NCBI GenBank assembly: GCA_029266295.1
Contig: JAQSXD010000173.1
Location: 1 to 7,862, forward strand
Direction of reading: 5' to 3'
Length of the DNA stretch: 7,862 nucleotides
From: Bacillota bacterium
GTDB lineage: Bacteria; Bacillota; Clostridia; Peptostreptococcales; Anaerovoracaceae
In this document: one piece after another, positions 6,185 through 7,862 of the stretch
Position numbering within the stretch: the stretch's first letter is position 1
Layout of the letters: the number at the start of each line of letters is the position of its first letter
Program-made: the position numbers and the translations under genes
Notes under the pieces: generated by a model
Databases searched by the model: none
What the model saw: the letters and a program-made list of their open reading frames with translations, nothing else
What the model was told of the DNA's origin: nothing

Positions 6185-6354
6185 CTAGAACAGGGAAACA
6201 GGAAAAATGTTCAGGAAGAAACTGTGGCTACTCCTCCATGATTAAAACATGGTCAGGAAGAAATAGAGAGACCATCCCTCCATGATTAAAACATGTTGAG
6301 ACAGTCTCTAGCATAATACCGGTTGACGCGAATCCATCAATCCGGATTATTTCA
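6162..6354. other. non-coding stretch between the SLH gene and tdk
   Basis: No convincing gene is present. Besides the tdk -35 region and the ~43-bp tandem repeat there is a 10-bp perfect palindrome AATCCGGATT (6339-6348) and a loose AGAGAC/GTCTCT dyad that might end the SLH transcript. A 69-codon minus-strand frame crosses the repeat and the SLH gene end, but its C-terminus is only translated repeat and no ribosome binding site supports it. Confidence 0.5.
6207..6296. repeat. two imperfect tandem copies of a ~43-bp repeat
   Basis: Two blocks recur in the same order: TCAGGAAGAAA at 6211-6221 and 6253-6263, and CCTCCATGATTAAAACATG at 6233-6251 and 6277-6295. The period is therefore 42-44 bp; the bases between the blocks differ between copies. 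The second copy is followed by ATGTTGAGACAG, which resembles the start of a third unit. Each copy contains CATG-N7-CATG, a small dyad. The array fills the space between the SLH gene stop and the tdk promoter. With only two copies and a diverged core it is not a CRISPR array. Confidence 0.75.
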
Positions 6355-7104
6355 TTATTCAACCCATCTTTCTGTGGATTTCGGTTTATCCACCCGTTCA
6401 TATTTATGTGAATTGCTTGCTTCCTGAACGATTTCATAATACCACTCGTTCACAGGATTGTCGCCCCAGCGGATCACTTGATGCGTTAGCCCCTGTCCAT
6501 TCACTCTTCGGTCAAGTGCATCATTGATCAGCATCATCCCTTCACATCGAAGAATATGCTCCTCCGGACGAAAAGTTCCGTCTCCAAAAGATCGAATCCA
6601 GCCTCTCCCAACAGCCGTGCGAATTGGATCTGCACACCAATGATTGGGTGTATCAGGAAAGCTAGGTGCATTAACTTCAAATTTCGAGGAAATTTTTGAA
6701 GCTATTTTAGCAAATTCTGCCCGTGTGATAGGTTTTTCAGGTTGAAAGCTGCCATCCGGGTATCCCTGCAAGATTCCCACCCCTGCCAGTTCTGATATTT
6801 CCCTGTAGGACCATCGATCCGGGCTGATATCAGAGAACTTTCTTTCCTTTTGTTCAACTGCCCATTTATCACAGCCTTCCAGCAACCTGTTAAAAATCGC
6901 TGCGGCTTCCTCCCGGGTCAGAATCCCAAGAGGTTTTACCGTTCCATCTGGATAACCATATATGTACGCCCGGTGAATGCCAGTTATTCGGTCAGGCTGC
7001 TCAACAGCATAGCTTGTCCCTTTCGCAGAAAATGCTGCAAAAGGAACCAAGACTGCCGCAAGAAGAATGACCAAAAGCCCCCTGAATTTTGGTATTTCTT
7101 TCAC
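6355..7104 (-). CDS. small secreted S-layer-homology (SLH) repeat protein
   Basis: Probable exported cell-wall protein of 249 residues. Residues 1-33 form a signal peptide (KFR, then hydrophobic LLVILLAAVLVPFAAF, with cleavage likely after SYA). Three SLH repeats follow: about 40-76 (YIYGYPDGTVKP, LTREEA), 88-138 (FSDISPDRW, GYPDGSFQP, ITRAEF) and 149-197 (FPDTPNHW, GDGTFRP, ILRCEG). A remnant SLH-like tail at 205-249 holds WYYEIVQEASNSH. The first repeat lacks its leading FxDV-W part, and the TRAE motif decays to LRCE in the third. SLH domains usually anchor a cargo domain to pyruvylated wall polymer, but no cargo domain is present here. The GTG at 7104 was chosen for the AGGGGG site about 7 bases upstream and the signal peptide start. 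Neighbouring genes give no clue to its role. Confidence 0.88.
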   Translation of the reverse strand: MKEIPKFRGLLVILLAAVLVPFAAFSAKGTSYAVEQPDRITGIHRAYIYGYPDGTVKPLGILTREEAAAIFNRLLEGCDKWAVEQKERKFSDISPDRWSYREISELAGVGILQGYPDGSFQPEKPITRAEFAKIASKISSKFEVNAPSFPDTPNHWCADPIRTAVGRGWIRSFGDGTFRPEEHILRCEGMMLINDALDRRVNGQGLTHQVIRWGDNPVNEWYYEIVQEASNSHKYERVDKPKSTERWVE

Positions 7105-7236
7105 GTTTTCCCCCTGATGCTCAATGCTCTACTACGGTTGTGCGTTTGTTCTTATGATACTGGTCTTTTTGTGCTCCTAATGAAACACCCCTTCTGCTAT
7201 TTATTATGAAGCTTGTCCACAGTTCAATGCAATCTA
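7105..7236. other. gap upstream of the SLH gene
   Basis: It contains the SLH ribosome binding site (AGGGGG near 7111-7116) and presumably its promoter, but no well-matched -35/-10 pair was found on the minus strand. TATCAT with no good -35 is the nearest candidate. No repeat or gene is seen. Confidence 0.4.
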
Positions 7237-7461
7237 ATGCTTATTACAAATTCTCCGACAAACGGCAAGAAATCGTTTCCATTTATCAAGATGATTCAAG
7301 ATATGACCGAATCCGATGAATTAATTGTGAGCATACCGATACAACAAAAGGATGCATTTCTTAGAGATATGCATCCAAAAATAATAAAAGTGGAAATGAT
7401 AGAATCGTTCAGCGATATTTCCTACAGAATAAAAAAGAAAATCCTCCGAAAACGTTGCTAA
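7237..7461 (+). CDS. doubtful small reading frame, possible gene remnant
   Basis: An open frame of 74 codons from ATG 7237 (or 82 from a TTG at 7213) that I do not recognise. Residues near ESDELIVSIPI look like an ordinary beta-strand-containing protein, and the DNA is more AT-rich than the neighbours. Neither start has a Shine-Dalgarno sequence. The 3' end overlaps the tRNA terminator on the opposite strand: the basic tail KKKILRKRC is encoded by the terminator T-tract and left stem arm. It could be chance, or an old fragment left beside the tRNA cluster. No function is claimed. Confidence 0.2.
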   Translation: MLITNSPTNGKKSFPFIKMIQDMTESDELIVSIPIQQKDAFLRDMHPKIIKVEMIESFSDISYRIKKKILRKRC

Positions 7462-7479
7462 TTCAATCGTTCCCGAAGG
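7428..7479 (-). terminator. intrinsic terminator of the tRNA operon
   Basis: In minus-strand RNA CCUUCGGGAACG (7479-7468) pairs along its full 12 bases with CGUUUUCGGAGG (7454-7443), using three G-U pairs, around a 13-base loop. It is followed by AUUUUCUUUUUU (7442-7431). The G-U pairs fold only on this strand, which fixes the direction. It starts 9 bases after the tRNA-Phe CCA end. Confidence 0.85.
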
Positions 7480-7487
7480 TTTCTAAG

Positions 7488-7563
7488 TGGTGCCCAGACT
7501 CGGAATTGAACCAAGGACACGAGGATTTTCAGTCCTCTGCTCTACCTACTGAGCTATCTGGGC
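7488..7563 (-). tRNA. tRNA-Phe (GAA)
   Basis: 76-base cloverleaf with an encoded CCA (7488-7490). The acceptor stem is GCCCAGA/TCTGGGC with discriminator A, the D stem GCTC/GAGC, and the anticodon stem GAGGA/TCCTC around CTGAAAA with anticodon GAA. The T arm is CTTGG-TTCAATT-CCGAG. It is the last gene of the tRNA operon, directly before the terminator. Confidence 0.96.
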
Positions 7564-7581
7564 AAATCAATATTCACTTTT

Positions 7582-7658
7582 TGGTGGGCCATCAGGGACT
7601 TGAACCCCGGACCTGCCGGTTATGAGCCGGATGCTCTGACCAACTGAGCTAATGGCCC
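7582..7658 (-). tRNA. tRNA with CAU anticodon, elongator Met or Ile2
   Basis: 77 bases with an encoded CCA (7582-7584). The acceptor is GGGCCAT/ATGGCCC with discriminator A, the D stem GCTC/GAGC, the anticodon loop CTCATAA, and the T arm CGGGG-TTCAAGT-CCCTG with one G-U pair. G1 pairs normally with C72, so it is not the initiator. Elongator Met and Ile2 (lysidine-modified C34) cannot be told apart with certainty by eye. The top of the anticodon stem (27/43) is a U-C mismatch. It lies 18 bases from tRNA-Phe. Confidence 0.93.
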
Positions 7659-7668
7659 CTGATAATAA

Positions 7669-7745
7669 TGGTCGGGGTGGCAGGATTTGAACCCGCGGCC
7701 CACTGGTCCCAAACCAGTTGCGCTACCAAGCTGCGCTACACCCCG
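7669..7745 (-). tRNA. tRNA-Pro (TGG)
   Basis: 77 bases with an encoded CCA (7669-7671). The acceptor is CGGGGTG/CACCCCG with discriminator A and C1-G72, as usual for bacterial tRNA-Pro. The D arm is GCGC/GCGC and the anticodon stem is ACTGG/CCAGT around TTTGGGA with anticodon TGG. The T loop is TTCAAAT. It lies 10 bases before the CAU tRNA. Confidence 0.96.
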
Positions 7746-7769
7746 CAACTGAATCTCTTATTATTAAAT

Positions 7770-7845
7770 TGGCAGGGGCAGTAGGACTTGAACCCACGGC
7801 ACGTGGTTTTGGAGACCACTGCTCTACCAACTGAGCTATGCCCCT
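7770..7845 (-). tRNA. tRNA-Trp (CCA)
   Basis: 76 bases with an encoded CCA (7770-7772). The acceptor is AGGGGCA/TGCCCCT with discriminator G, as expected for Trp. The D stem is GCTC/GAGC, and the anticodon stem GTGGT/ACCAC surrounds CTCCAAA with anticodon CCA. It lies 24 bases before tRNA-Pro and only 3 bases after the partial tRNA at the window edge. Confidence 0.96.
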
Positions 7846-7848
7846 ATG

Positions 7849-7862
7849 TGGCGGAGAAGATG
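7849..7862 (-). tRNA. 3' end of a further tRNA, probably tRNA-Ser
   Basis: On the minus strand the last bases read CAT, then CTTCTCC, G, CCA: the end of a T stem, an acceptor 3' strand, discriminator G and an encoded CCA. The predicted partner GGAGAAG with G73 is typical of tRNA-Ser. Only 14 bases are visible, so the anticodon is unknown. Confidence 0.6.

Noticed and set aside
6207..6296. CRISPR-like array
   Set aside because: Only two copies, conserved blocks of unequal length and no cas genes nearby; the spacing does not fit a repeat-spacer pattern.
6228..6437. 69-codon minus-strand reading frame at the SLH gene end
   Set aside because: It overlaps the SLH gene in another frame, its C-terminus is the translated tandem repeat, and no ribosome binding site precedes it.

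Overview
The window reads as ordinary chromosome of an anaerobic, Clostridia-like member of the Bacillota. The evidence is strong purine-rich ribosome binding sites (GGAGG, AGGAGG), sigma-A-type promoters, an asnA-priA-def gene string, the iron-sulfur enzyme QueH, a secreted S-layer-homology protein, and tRNA genes that encode their own CCA. No taxon below class is claimed.

Left block (1-4251, minus strand): queH, asnA, priA and def are transcribed leftwards in that order. def runs off the window edge. asnA and priA are almost touching and are probably cotranscribed. queH has its own promoters in the divergent intergenic region. The roles are tRNA queuosine synthesis, asparagine synthesis, replication restart, and removal of formyl groups from new proteins.

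Middle block (4252-6161): a YhcC/TIGR01212-family radical SAM gene runs to the right and converges on thymidine kinase (tdk, minus strand); a strong hairpin separates them. The 275 bases between queH and the radical SAM gene are the most structured DNA in the window. They hold a near-perfect 32-bp palindrome, three further inverted repeats, a set of interleaved complementary segments, and two copies of the same extended -10 promoter core.

Right block (6162-7862): a non-coding stretch with two imperfect copies of a ~43-bp repeat precedes a small secreted protein made almost only of SLH repeats (minus strand). Beyond a doubtful 75-codon plus-strand reading frame comes the end of a tRNA operon on the minus strand, in transcription order Ser (3' end only), Trp, Pro, Met or Ile2 (CAU), Phe, closed by a clear intrinsic terminator.

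No defence system, CRISPR array, transposase or phage gene is visible. The items most worth a second look are the structured queH/radical-SAM intergenic region, a PriA that appears to lack its winged-helix domain, and the doubtful reading frame whose 3' end lies inside the tRNA terminator.
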